This document shows positions 1 to 6,183 of a DNA stretch of 6,885 bases, piece after piece. The notes beneath the pieces were generated by a model. The model had not been told where the DNA came from, did no database searches, and saw only the letters and a program-made list of their open reading frames with translations. The stretch spans positions 1-6,885 of the forward strand of contig CACGGY010000051.1 of NCBI GenBank assembly GCA_902572675.1, given 5' to 3'. The position numbers were made by a program, and so were the translations under genes. How positions within the stretch are numbered: position 1 is the stretch's first letter; each line of letters begins with the position of its first letter. Source of the stretch: an uncultured Prochlorococcus sp. (GTDB lineage Bacteria; Cyanobacteriota; Cyanobacteriia; PCC-6307; Cyanobiaceae).

Positions 1-11
1 TTTATGCATTT

Positions 12-41
12 TTGATTCAACTTGTTCTATTTTAATATTAA
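12..41 (+). promoter_or_regulatory. possible sigma70-type promoter for psaFJ
   Basis: A TTGATT hexamer at 12-17 is followed, after 18 bases, by TATTAA at 36-41. This would give a leader of roughly 35 bases before the psaF ATG at 84. The surrounding DNA is so AT-rich that such matches arise easily by chance, and the true promoter could lie upstream of the window. I see no gene in positions 1-74. Confidence 0.25.
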
Positions 42-83
42 TTTCTTACTTAACACACTATAAGGAATTAAAGATTGCAACTT

Positions 84-638
84 ATGAAATTCTTTTTTTC
101 AATCATAACCTCTGTTTTTCTGTTCCTCGGAATTACTCCAATTGCTCTAGCTGCAAATGGGCCTGCCTTAAACGCAGATAGAGCTAGCACAGAATATACC
201 GCTTCAGCCCTCACAAAATGCTCTGAAAATCCTAAATTCATTGAGAGAGCAAATTCTGCAACTACTCAAAAAGACATCGCAAGATTTGAAAGATATGGAA
301 AAGCATCATGCGGAGATGATGGTCTTCCTCATTTAATAATTGGTCCTCCTCTTGAGCCATGGGGGGCTCTTTTAAATAGAGGTCATGAAGGAGATTTACT
401 TATTCCCGGAGTATTGTTCATTTACATTGCTGGAATTATAGGTTGGTCAGGAAGAGAGTATCTCATTGAATCAAAAAAGACTAAGAATCCAGCAGATCTT
501 GAGATCATTATTGACCTAGACTTAGCCAGAAAATGTCTTGTAAAAGGAGCTCAGTGGCCTCTTCTTGCTAATAAACAAGGTAGAAATGGAGATTTAAGAG
601 AGAAAGATAATAATATTACACTTAATGGTCCTCGCTAA
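84..638 (+). CDS. psaF: photosystem I reaction centre subunit III (PsaF), plastocyanin/cytochrome c6-docking protein
   Basis: PsaF lies on the lumenal side of photosystem I and helps dock plastocyanin or cytochrome c6, the donors to P700+. The 184-residue product starts with a Sec-type signal peptide: Lys2, a hydrophobic stretch and an ALA cleavage motif at 21-23. Cys46 and Cys76 match the conserved lumenal cysteine pair. The family block FERYGKASCGDDGLPHL lies at 68-84, a membrane helix at about 105-128, and the C-terminus keeps the KCL...WPLLA and DN-IT--PR patterns. Compared with remembered thermophilic cyanobacterial PsaF, it has about 15 extra residues before the first Cys and about 9 more in the loop before the membrane helix. 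I chose the ATG at 84 because it gives a standard signal peptide. An in-frame TTG at 75 is possible, since AAGGA at 62-66 is 8 bases from it but 17 from the ATG. psaJ follows 27 bases downstream, probably co-transcribed. Confidence 0.96.
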   Translation: MKFFFSIITSVFLFLGITPIALAANGPALNADRASTEYTASALTKCSENPKFIERANSATTQKDIARFERYGKASCGDDGLPHLIIGPPLEPWGALLNRGHEGDLLIPGVLFIYIAGIIGWSGREYLIESKKTKNPADLEIIIDLDLARKCLVKGAQWPLLANKQGRNGDLREKDNNITLNGPR

Positions 639-665
639 ACATCCTTAAAAAACTTTATAAAAAAA

Positions 666-800
666 ATGTTCAAAATTCTAAACACAAAATTTGTCAGATC
701 GGCTCCAGTGGTAGCAGCAATTTGGCTAAGCCTCACAGCTGGAATAATTATTGAATTTAATAGGTTTTTCCCAGATTTATTATTCCATCCAATGAGTTGA
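666..800 (+). CDS. psaJ: photosystem I subunit IX (PsaJ)
   Basis: This 44-residue protein begins MFKILNTKF and ends FHPMS. It has one hydrophobic helix at about 14-30 (PVVAAIWLSLTAGIIIE), followed by the family pattern EFNRFFPDLLFHP. PsaJ is a single-span photosystem I subunit lying against PsaF, helping hold it in place for electron-donor docking and contributing to pigment binding at the complex edge. The psaF-psaJ order is the usual cyanobacterial arrangement, and the 27-base gap without a terminator indicates one transcript. Length and motif fit the family (about 40-44 residues). No clear Shine-Dalgarno site precedes the ATG, only an A-rich stretch. The stop lies 6 bases before the inverted repeat that probably ends the transcript. 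Confidence 0.95.
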   Translation: MFKILNTKFVRSAPVVAAIWLSLTAGIIIEFNRFFPDLLFHPMS

Positions 801-805
801 TAAAT

Positions 806-845
806 AAAAAATAATCAAGTTTTTATTAACTTGATTATTTTTTTT
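806..845. terminator. bidirectional intrinsic terminator between psaJ and gmk
   Basis: A perfect 16-bp inverted repeat (806-821 with 828-843) encloses a 6-base loop. The left arm starts with six A and the right arm ends in a T run reaching 845, so either strand reads as a hairpin followed by U residues. It lies between convergent psaFJ and gmk, where a shared terminator is expected. The gmk stop codon (815-817) and its last codons are inside the structure. The stem has only two G:C pairs, so it is thermodynamically weak, which is common in low-GC genomes. Confidence 0.7.
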
Positions 846-1369
846 GCTGTTTCATCAACATTGTGATTTGTTAATGCAAAATCAAATTCATTTGATACTG
901 AAATCTCATAATTAGCCCTTGAGAGTCTTTTTTTAATTGCCTCTTCTTTTTCTGTACCCCTATTTCTTATTCTTCTCTCTAACTCTTCTTTATCCGGAGG
1001 AAGTAAAAATATAGACTGTGAATTAGGAAACTTATTTTTTATTTGCCTTGCACCCTCAACTTCAATTTCAAGTAGTACGGTAAATCCCTTTTTTATTTTC
1101 TCATTGACCGAAGACAAAGGTGTTCCATAGTAGTTTCCAGCAAATTGAGCCCATTCGAGGAAAAGATTTTGTTCAATCATTTCTTTAAATTTTTCTTGGT
1201 TTAAGAAATAATAATTTTCTCCCTCCTTCTCTCCCTCTCTAGGTTCTCTAGTAGTTGCAGATATTGAAAGCCAAAAATTTTTTTCTTTACATAATATTTC
1301 TTTAACAACTGTTCCTTTACCTACCCCGCTGGGTCCAGTAAGGATAATGAGTTTTTTTTGATTTTTCAT
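815..1369 (-). CDS. gmk: guanylate kinase
   Basis: Guanylate kinase transfers phosphate from ATP to GMP to give GDP, an essential cytoplasmic step in GTP and dGTP supply. The 184-residue product has the P-loop GPSGVGKGT at 12-20 (Lys18 in the Walker A position). The GMP-binding segment S-A-T-T-R-E-P-R is at 37-44, followed by EGENYYF at 49-55, and YGTP at 81-84. The E-I-E-V-E-G-A region at 101-107 and the lid arginines around 132-150, including RNRGTE at 135-140, complete the fold. Length is slightly short of the usual 190-210 but no domain is missing. The ATG at 1369 puts the P-loop at the normal distance from the N-terminus; I see no Shine-Dalgarno site. The gene converges on psaFJ and diverges from the rqcH-like gene. 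Its last codons form part of the terminator hairpin. Confidence 0.96.
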   Translation of the reverse strand: MKNQKKLIILTGPSGVGKGTVVKEILCKEKNFWLSISATTREPREGEKEGENYYFLNQEKFKEMIEQNLFLEWAQFAGNYYGTPLSSVNEKIKKGFTVLLEIEVEGARQIKNKFPNSQSIFLLPPDKEELERRIRNRGTEKEEAIKKRLSRANYEISVSNEFDFALTNHNVDETAKKIIKLIKT

Positions 1370-1377
1370 ATTAAATT

Positions 1378-1390
1378 TTTTACAGTAAAA
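1378..1390. repeat. short palindrome in the gmk/rqcH divergent intergenic region
   Basis: TTTTAC, one central A, then GTAAAA form a 13-base odd palindrome in the 73-bp gap between the divergent gmk and rqcH starts. A TAAAAT at 1386-1391 could act as a -10 element for rqcH and overlaps the right arm. This could be an operator site or chance in AT-rich DNA; the sequence does not decide. Confidence 0.25.
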
Positions 1391-1442
1391 TAAACATCTT
1401 GTGAATTAAAAAGGAATAATGCAAAAAGGTGTTCCACAGATA

Positions 1443-3143
1443 ATGGATATTACATCTATTAGATCTGTTTTGCATTATTTGAGAAAGAACATCTTACCTA
1501 CAAAGTTTGAGACTGCTCAACAACCAGAGCCTAATACAATTCAATTATGTTTCAGAGGAGTTGATTCTCAAACATGGTTGGAAGTTTCATGGAATGGAGA
1601 CTCTCCAAGAATACTAAAGATAAATAAGCCAGAAAAGATTGGGAGAGAAAGCACACTTTCTAAACAAATAAGATACGGATTAAAGTATATGGCCTTAATT
1701 TCGATTGATCAAGATGATTTCGAGAGAGTTATAAAATTTAGTTTTGCAAAAAAACCTGGAGATGAAATTAATAAGTATTTAATTTTTGAATTAATGGGAA
1801 AACATAGTAATATTTTTTATCTGGATAATAAACATAAAATAATTGCCGTTGGTAAACAAATTAAATCAAGTCAATCTAGTTTTAGAACAATTTCAACAGG
1901 ATCGATTTATTCTGGCCCTCCAGTTAATCTCAAAAAACAACCTATAGAAGATGAGTCTTTTCAATCATGGAAAGACTCAATTTCAATAGTACCTGAGTCT
2001 TTGAAATACTGTTTAATAAATACCTATCAAGGAGTAAGCCCTATCCTCACAAAACAATTAGAGGTTGTTAGCGCAACTGTTAATTCAGAAATAATGGAAA
2101 AAAATATTGATTTCATTAGCAACTCAGACTTAAAAGAGATATTTAAAAATTGGAAGATTTGGATAAACAGGTTTAAAAACAATAACTTTAATTTTTCTAC
2201 ATTCAACAAAGATTTTTATTGCGTTTGGTTTTTTGATAAGGAAATTAATTGCGAAAATAAAATAGATTTATGCACAAGCTTAGAGAATTATTATGATTAT
2301 CATCTGAAACAAAAAAAACTTGAATTATTGGAAAAGAAAATTGAAGGGATAATTTTTAAACAGATCAATACTGAGAAAAAGAATTTAAATATTCAATATG
2401 ATCTTCTAACAAAATCAGAAAACTACGAGATATATAAAGAAAAAGCTGATAATATATTCGCTTCACATGAAATAAAAAAACAAGACATTATTAAGGGACA
2501 AAAACTATATAAAAAATCAAAAAAACTAAAGAGATCTAGAGAATTAATAAAAGAAAGATTAAGTATTTACAAAACAAATATAGAGAGATTAGAAGAATTC
2601 ACTACGCTCCTAGAAAATTTAAATTCTTTAAATCATGAAAAACTTTCTATGAGAATCAAACTACTAGAAGAAATTATGGAAGAAATTTGTAACGAATTTA
2701 ATATCAATATCAAGAAGCAAAGAGAAGATCAGAAAAGTATATATGAGATAGAGTCTTCACCAATTCAAGTTGACACTCCCACAGGATTAAAGCTTCAGGT
2801 AGGGCGAAATATGAGGCAAAATGATTTAATAAGCTTTAAGTTCTCAAAAAAAGGCGATTTATGGTTTCATGCACAGGAATCACCAGGCAGTCATGTTGTT
2901 TTGAAGTCTTCATCTCAAGTAGCATCTGAACAAGATCTTCAAATAGCTGCAGATTTAGCAGCTTTATTTAGTAAGGCTAAAAGAAACATTAAAGTTCCAA
3001 TTAATTTAGTAAAGATTAAAGATTTGCAAAAAATCAAAAACGGAGGACCGGGTTGCGTTTCCTTTAAAAATGGAGAAATTATTTGGGGAAATCCTACAAG
3101 AGGAGAAGATTACATAAAAAAAAATCTTAAAACAGTAATTTAG
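1443..3143 (+). CDS. rqcH: Rqc2/NEMF homologue, NFACT (FbpA-like) ribosome quality control protein
   Basis: Members of this family bind 50S subunits carrying a stalled peptidyl-tRNA; bacterial RqcH recruits tRNA-Ala and adds an alanine tail that marks the peptide for degradation. Numbering from the ATG at 1443 (566 residues), the NFACT-N domain covers about 1-200, with the hallmark ELMGKHSNI at 116-124. A long charged coiled-coil region runs from about 280 to 430. The C-terminal NFACT-R domain starts near 445 and holds VGRNMRQND (453-461), GDLWFHAQESPGSHVV (471-486) and AADLAALFSKAK (502-513). The catalytic-type DR pair is Glu94-Arg95 here, so Asp is replaced by Glu. The in-frame ATG at 1419 would add 8 residues, but its AAGGA lies only 3 bases away, and the family normally starts close to the D-ITSIRSVL segment, so I prefer 1443. 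Older annotations call such proteins fibronectin-binding. Function in alanine tailing is inferred. Confidence 0.9.
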   Translation: MDITSIRSVLHYLRKNILPTKFETAQQPEPNTIQLCFRGVDSQTWLEVSWNGDSPRILKINKPEKIGRESTLSKQIRYGLKYMALISIDQDDFERVIKFSFAKKPGDEINKYLIFELMGKHSNIFYLDNKHKIIAVGKQIKSSQSSFRTISTGSIYSGPPVNLKKQPIEDESFQSWKDSISIVPESLKYCLINTYQGVSPILTKQLEVVSATVNSEIMEKNIDFISNSDLKEIFKNWKIWINRFKNNNFNFSTFNKDFYCVWFFDKEINCENKIDLCTSLENYYDYHLKQKKLELLEKKIEGIIFKQINTEKKNLNIQYDLLTKSENYEIYKEKADNIFASHEIKKQDIIKGQKLYKKSKKLKRSRELIKERLSIYKTNIERLEEFTTLLENLNSLNHEKLSMRIKLLEEIMEEICNEFNINIKKQREDQKSIYEIESSPIQVDTPTGLKLQVGRNMRQNDLISFKFSKKGDLWFHAQESPGSHVVLKSSSQVASEQDLQIAADLAALFSKAKRNIKVPINLVKIKDLQKIKNGGPGCVSFKNGEIIWGNPTRGEDYIKKNLKTVI

Positions 3144-3172
3144 TTTATAATAAAAAAAATTTTTAAATCTAA

Positions 3173-3433
3173 ATGTTTGATTTTCTTTTAGGCACTCATG
3201 AATTTTTAGGAAATCATAGTTTTCCAGAATTTATTGTTGGATATCTATTTGGTGCTGCATTAATAATTGGAGCTCCTACTGTTTTCTTACTACTTGCCTT
3301 CGTAAGCGCTTTAATGAAAACAAATGGGAAAATGGGTGGATATAGAGAATATGAAACTTATGGTGAATCATCTTTAAATGATGCCCCTCCTTTCTTATTA
3401 CCAGATCCAACAAATCCTAAATTAAGCAAATAA
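3173..3433 (+). CDS. small single-span membrane protein of unknown function
   Basis: I do not recognise a characterised family for this 86-residue protein. It has a short N-terminal stretch with a possible amphipathic part (MFDFLLGTHEFLG) and one strong hydrophobic segment at about 19-47, rich in Gly and Ala and containing GAP at 33-35. A polar tail follows, with several Gly and Tyr (GGYREYETYGE, 55-65) and a Pro-rich end (APPFLLPDPTNP, 71-82). The reading frame looks real: it has a distinct membrane topology, codon use like its neighbours, and fills the space between rqcH (29 bases upstream) and tatC (77 bases downstream). No Shine-Dalgarno site precedes the ATG. The neighbourhood of photosynthesis and Tat genes makes a thylakoid location plausible, but this is inference. 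It is too long for PsaM, PetN or similar tiny subunits and does not resemble them. Confidence 0.75.
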   Translation: MFDFLLGTHEFLGNHSFPEFIVGYLFGAALIIGAPTVFLLLAFVSALMKTNGKMGGYREYETYGESSLNDAPPFLLPDPTNPKLSK

Positions 3434-3510
3434 TTAAGTTTATCGAAAAATAAATTGGACTTTGACAATAGTAGTTTTAAACCTTTTTCTTACACAATTT
3501 TTATCAAATA

Positions 3511-4269
3511 ATGAGAGGTACAGGTCAAAGTGAAAAAAAATTATCAGATTCGATGACTTTTAGTGATCATTTAGAGGAGCTTCGTCAAAGGATACTAAAC
3601 TCAATTTACTCAATACTTATTTCAATATTCTTTAGTTTTCTTATCATAAAGCCATTAATATCTTTTTTAGAAATTCCAGCTGGTGATATTCATTTACTAC
3701 AACTTGCTCCAGGAGAGTTTTTATTTGTCGCTATTAAAGTTGCAGGTTACAGCGGATTGATAGTTTCTATGCCTTATATTTTTTATCAAATAATATTATT
3801 CATTTCTCCTGGTTTAACAAAACAAGAAAAAAGCCTAATCTTGCCTGCAGTTTTTGGTTCAGGTCTTCTATTTTTTTTAGGATTAATTTTTTCATGGTGG
3901 ATATTAGTCCCTGCAGCAATAAATTTCTTCATTAGTTTCGGTGCTGATATTGTTGAACCAACTTGGTCTATAGAAAGATATTTTGATTTTGTTCTCTTAT
4001 TAATGTCTAGCACTGCAATAGCTTTTCAATTGCCAGTATTACAATTTATTCTTGGTTCTCTTGGAATAATCACAACAGAAAAAATGATTTCAAATTGGAA
4101 GATAGTTGTAATTTCCTCTGCAATATTATCTGCAGTGATTACCCCTTCAACTGACCCATTGACTATGTCATTGCTATCTATATCGATTGTGTTTTTATTT
4201 TTTGTAGGTACTGGGTTAACTTACTTATCAGAAAATCTTAAGTCAAAAACTCTTTCATCTTCTCATTAA
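3511..4269 (+). CDS. tatC: Sec-independent twin-arginine translocase subunit TatC
   Basis: TatC is the multi-span receptor of the Tat pathway; it binds the twin-arginine signal of folded precursors and nucleates the translocation complex in the plasma or thylakoid membrane. The 252-residue product has the N-terminal cytoplasmic motif HLEELRQR at 20-27, then six hydrophobic segments at about 30-52, 73-97, 110-135, 157-178, 196-211 and 218-238. LAPGEF at 65-70, SMPYIFYQ at 86-93 and the first cytoplasmic loop SPGLTKQEK at 99-107, with Glu106 at the position of the signal-binding Glu of E. coli TatC, are family hallmarks, as is ITPSTDP at 210-216. The ATG at 3511 lacks a Shine-Dalgarno site; an internal Met15 just before the HLEELR motif is a less likely start. 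The petC gene nearby encodes a twin-arginine substrate. The 3' end overlaps a convergent gene by 32 bases. TatA is not in the window. Confidence 0.96.
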   Translation: MRGTGQSEKKLSDSMTFSDHLEELRQRILNSIYSILISIFFSFLIIKPLISFLEIPAGDIHLLQLAPGEFLFVAIKVAGYSGLIVSMPYIFYQIILFISPGLTKQEKSLILPAVFGSGLLFFLGLIFSWWILVPAAINFFISFGADIVEPTWSIERYFDFVLLLMSSTAIAFQLPVLQFILGSLGIITTEKMISNWKIVVISSAILSAVITPSTDPLTMSLLSISIVFLFFVGTGLTYLSENLKSKTLSSSH

Positions 4270-4555
4270 GATCTAATTGCAAGCTGACAGCTCTACCTAA
4301 CCTTGGCTTAGCATTGACTTTTTTTAGCCATTCCCTTACTTCTTCTGAATATCCACATCTATTTAAAATCTCGATTTTATCAGCTATTGATTTTTTATAT
4401 TCATCTTCACTTAAAGGGAATGATTCCTGTCCAAGAAATCCCCACATCATTTGAAAATAAACGAATTTTCCTCTTCTAAAGAGTCTAAAATCATATTTTT
4501 TCCCCCAGCGATGAATCAAATAATGCATCACCTCCTCTACCATCAATGGGTTCAT
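4238..4555 (-). CDS. DUF3067 family conserved cyanobacterial protein
   Basis: The product matches the uncharacterised DUF3067 pattern of cyanobacteria and plastids, by my recollection of the family. In 105 residues it has RWGKKYDFRL at 16-25, FQMMWGFLGQESFPLSEDEY at 34-53 and KPRLGRAVSLQLDL at 83-96. It has no membrane segment or signal peptide and is probably a small soluble protein; its role is unknown. The start is uncertain. A TTG at 4564 and ATGs at 4555, 4543 and 4528 are all in frame. An AGGAGG lies only 2 bases before the 4528 ATG, too close to be a normal ribosome site, and that start would remove family sequence, so I use 4555. The gene converges on tatC with a 32-base overlap and diverges from petC across a 123-base gap, so its promoter must lie in that gap. 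Confidence 0.82.
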   Translation of the reverse strand: MNPLMVEEVMHYLIHRWGKKYDFRLFRRGKFVYFQMMWGFLGQESFPLSEDEYKKSIADKIEILNRCGYSEEVREWLKKVNAKPRLGRAVSLQLDLNEKMKEFLT

Positions 4556-4628
4556 ATAAATCAATTAATTAAGACTTCCTAAACTTTTACTTTAAATTAT
4601 TAAAAGTCCTATCTATTTGCAACAGAAA

Positions 4629-4658
4629 TTGAACAATTTGATTCATAATAACTAATAA
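4629..4658 (+). promoter_or_regulatory. possible promoter for petCA
   Basis: TTGAAC at 4629-4634 and TAATAA at 4653-4658 are 18 bases apart and end about 20 bases before the petC ATG, giving a very short leader. The gap between the divergent DUF3067 gene and petC (4556-4678) must hold both promoters. The match is plausible but weak in such AT-rich DNA, and no Shine-Dalgarno site is visible before petC. Confidence 0.3.
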
Positions 4659-4678
4659 ATAACAGTACCAAGTAGCGA

Positions 4679-5215
4679 ATGACTCAATTAAGTTCCAATG
4701 ATGTCCCTTCAATGGGTCGAAGGCAATTTATGAATCTTCTTACGTTTGGTACTGCAACTGGTGTGGCTTTAGGTGCACTTTACCCCGTAGCAAATTATTT
4801 CATGCCTTTAAGAGCAGGTGGTGGTGGTGGTGGCACTTCAGCTAAAGATGAATTAGGGAATCCAATAACTAAGACAGGTTGGTTAGCTACCCATCAATCA
4901 GGAGACAGGAGTCTAGTGCAAGGTCTGAAGGGAGATCCAACTTATTTAATAGTGAACGAGGGTGGGGAAATAGGAGAATTTGGTTTAAATGCAATTTGTA
5001 CTCATTTAGGTTGCGTTGTCCCATGGGATAGTGGTGCTAATAAATTTATATGTCCTTGTCATGGCAGTCAGTACGATACAAATGGGAAGGTAGTCAGAGG
5101 GCCTGCTCCTTTATCTTTAGCCTTAGCTCATGTTGATATTGAAGATGATGCTGTACTCGTCAAACAATGGTCAGAAACTGACTTTAGAACTAATGAAAAT
5201 CCATGGTGGGCATAA
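4679..5215 (+). CDS. petC: cytochrome b6f complex Rieske iron-sulfur protein (PetC)
   Basis: The Rieske protein takes electrons from plastoquinol at the lumenal site of the cytochrome b6f complex and passes them to cytochrome f. The 178-residue product has a twin-arginine N-terminus (GRRQFMNLL, 13-21) followed by one membrane helix at about 20-42 that stays as an uncleaved anchor. A Gly-rich hinge (six Gly at 47-52) allows movement of the head domain. The 2Fe-2S cluster ligands are in CTHLGC (Cys107, His109) and CPCHGS (Cys125, His128), and Cys112 with Cys127 form the usual disulfide. GPAPLSLAL at 141-149 is the conserved Pro loop. Length matches the family (about 178-180). It is first in a petC-petA operon, with petA 4 bases downstream. 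It is a known type of Tat substrate, and tatC is encoded about 400 bases upstream. Confidence 0.98.
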   Translation: MTQLSSNDVPSMGRRQFMNLLTFGTATGVALGALYPVANYFMPLRAGGGGGGTSAKDELGNPITKTGWLATHQSGDRSLVQGLKGDPTYLIVNEGGEIGEFGLNAICTHLGCVVPWDSGANKFICPCHGSQYDTNGKVVRGPAPLSLALAHVDIEDDAVLVKQWSETDFRTNENPWWA

Positions 5216-5219
5216 AAAA

Positions 5220-6173
5220 ATGAAAGGACTTAAAAATCAAATCATGAAAAAAACAAGTTTATTTATCTGTACTCTGCTTTTCATTTCGAGCATTGTATTT
5301 TATCCTAAGATGACTTTTGCTTATCCATTTTGGGCTCAGCAAAATTACGAATCTCCCAGAGAAGCTACAGGAAAGATAGTCTGTGCGAATTGCCACCTCG
5401 CTCAGATGCCAACTCTTGCAGAGGTTCCACAATCGGTTGGTGCTGATAGTGTTTTCAAGGCTGTAGTCAAAATACCCTACAAAAATGATTTAAAAGAGAT
5501 TGGTGCTGATGGTTCTGAAGTCCCATTACAAGTTGGTGCTGTTGTAATGCTGCCAGATGGCTTTAAACTTGCTCCACAAGAAAGATGGACCGAAGAAATC
5601 AAAGAGGAGACAGAAGGGGTTTATTTCACTAATTACAGTGAAGATAAAGACAATATCATCATTGTAGGACCTTTACCCGGAGATACTAATAAAGAAATAG
5701 TTTTCCCTGTACTTTCCCCTGATCCATCCATCAATAAAGAATATCACTATGGAAAATACTCTTTACATATCGGAGGCAATAGAGGTAGAGGTCAGGTTTA
5801 CCCAACTGGAGACAAAAGCAATAATGTAATTTTCACTTCTTCCAGCTCAGGAATTATCAATTCAATAGAAACAATTGAAGATGGTAGCTATAAGGTCAAT
5901 ATAGAAAAGGATAATGGTGAGATAACTACTGAAGCAGTTCCTGTTGGTCCTCAACTTATCGTAAAAGCACAAGACAAAATTAATGCAGGTGACCCTCTTA
6001 CTAATGATCCAAACGTTGGCGGCTTTGGACAATTAGATGCTGAGGTTGTACTTCAGAGCCCTTATAGAGTTATTGGATTGATTGCATTCTTTATTGGTGT
6101 AGGCCTAACTCAAATACTTTTAGTATTAAAGAAAAAACAAGTAGAAAAAGTGCAAGCAGCAGAGGGTATCTAA
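5220..6173 (+). CDS. petA: apocytochrome f precursor (PetA)
   Basis: Cytochrome f is the c-type heme subunit of the b6f complex; it accepts electrons from the Rieske centre and reduces plastocyanin or cytochrome c6 in the lumen. The 317-residue precursor has a signal peptide ending FA at 33-34. The mature protein starts YPFWAQQ, so Tyr35 becomes Tyr1, whose amino group is an axial heme ligand. The heme site CANCH is at 55-59, and His59 is mature His25, the other ligand. A lumenal beta-rich domain follows, with GRGQVYPTG and the GGFGQ region, then a C-terminal membrane helix at about 283-303 and a basic stromal tail KKKQ. The ATG at 5220 is 4 bases after petC; an in-frame ATG at 5244 would give a shorter signal peptide and is possible. 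The open frame continues back into petC to 5130, but that part encodes no family sequence. Confidence 0.97.
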   Translation: MKGLKNQIMKKTSLFICTLLFISSIVFYPKMTFAYPFWAQQNYESPREATGKIVCANCHLAQMPTLAEVPQSVGADSVFKAVVKIPYKNDLKEIGADGSEVPLQVGAVVMLPDGFKLAPQERWTEEIKEETEGVYFTNYSEDKDNIIIVGPLPGDTNKEIVFPVLSPDPSINKEYHYGKYSLHIGGNRGRGQVYPTGDKSNNVIFTSSSSGIINSIETIEDGSYKVNIEKDNGEITTEAVPVGPQLIVKAQDKINAGDPLTNDPNVGGFGQLDAEVVLQSPYRVIGLIAFFIGVGLTQILLVLKKKQVEKVQAAEGI

Positions 6174-6183
6174 CTTTCTTTAA

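Noticed and set aside
2027..2209. Minus-strand open frame of 60 codons inside rqcH
   Set aside because: It is antisense to the coiled-coil approach of a well-supported gene, has Leu/Phe-rich low-complexity composition from AT-rich DNA, and shows no recognisable domain.
3144..3172. A/T run after rqcH as a terminator
   Set aside because: The stretch has runs of A and T but no stable stem with a defined loop, and the next gene on the same strand starts immediately.
3462..3467. Perfect TTGACA as a -35 element for tatC
   Set aside because: No reasonable -10 hexamer lies 16-18 bases downstream; the stretch there is T- and C-rich, so I do not call a promoter.
3786..4013. Minus-strand open frame of 75 codons inside tatC
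   Set aside because: It is fully antisense to conserved tatC membrane segments and has no family resemblance or credible start signal.
4529..4536. AGGAGGTG on the minus strand as the ribosome site of the DUF3067 gene
   Set aside because: It is only 2 bases from the ATG at 4528 when measured from AGGAGG, and it codes for Glu-Glu-Val within the probable protein. Starting at 4528 would cut off sequence that family members have.
5130..5219. Upstream extension of the petA reading frame into petC
   Set aside because: These 30 codons overlap the end of petC in another frame, and the signal peptide of cytochrome f begins only after the ATG at 5220.
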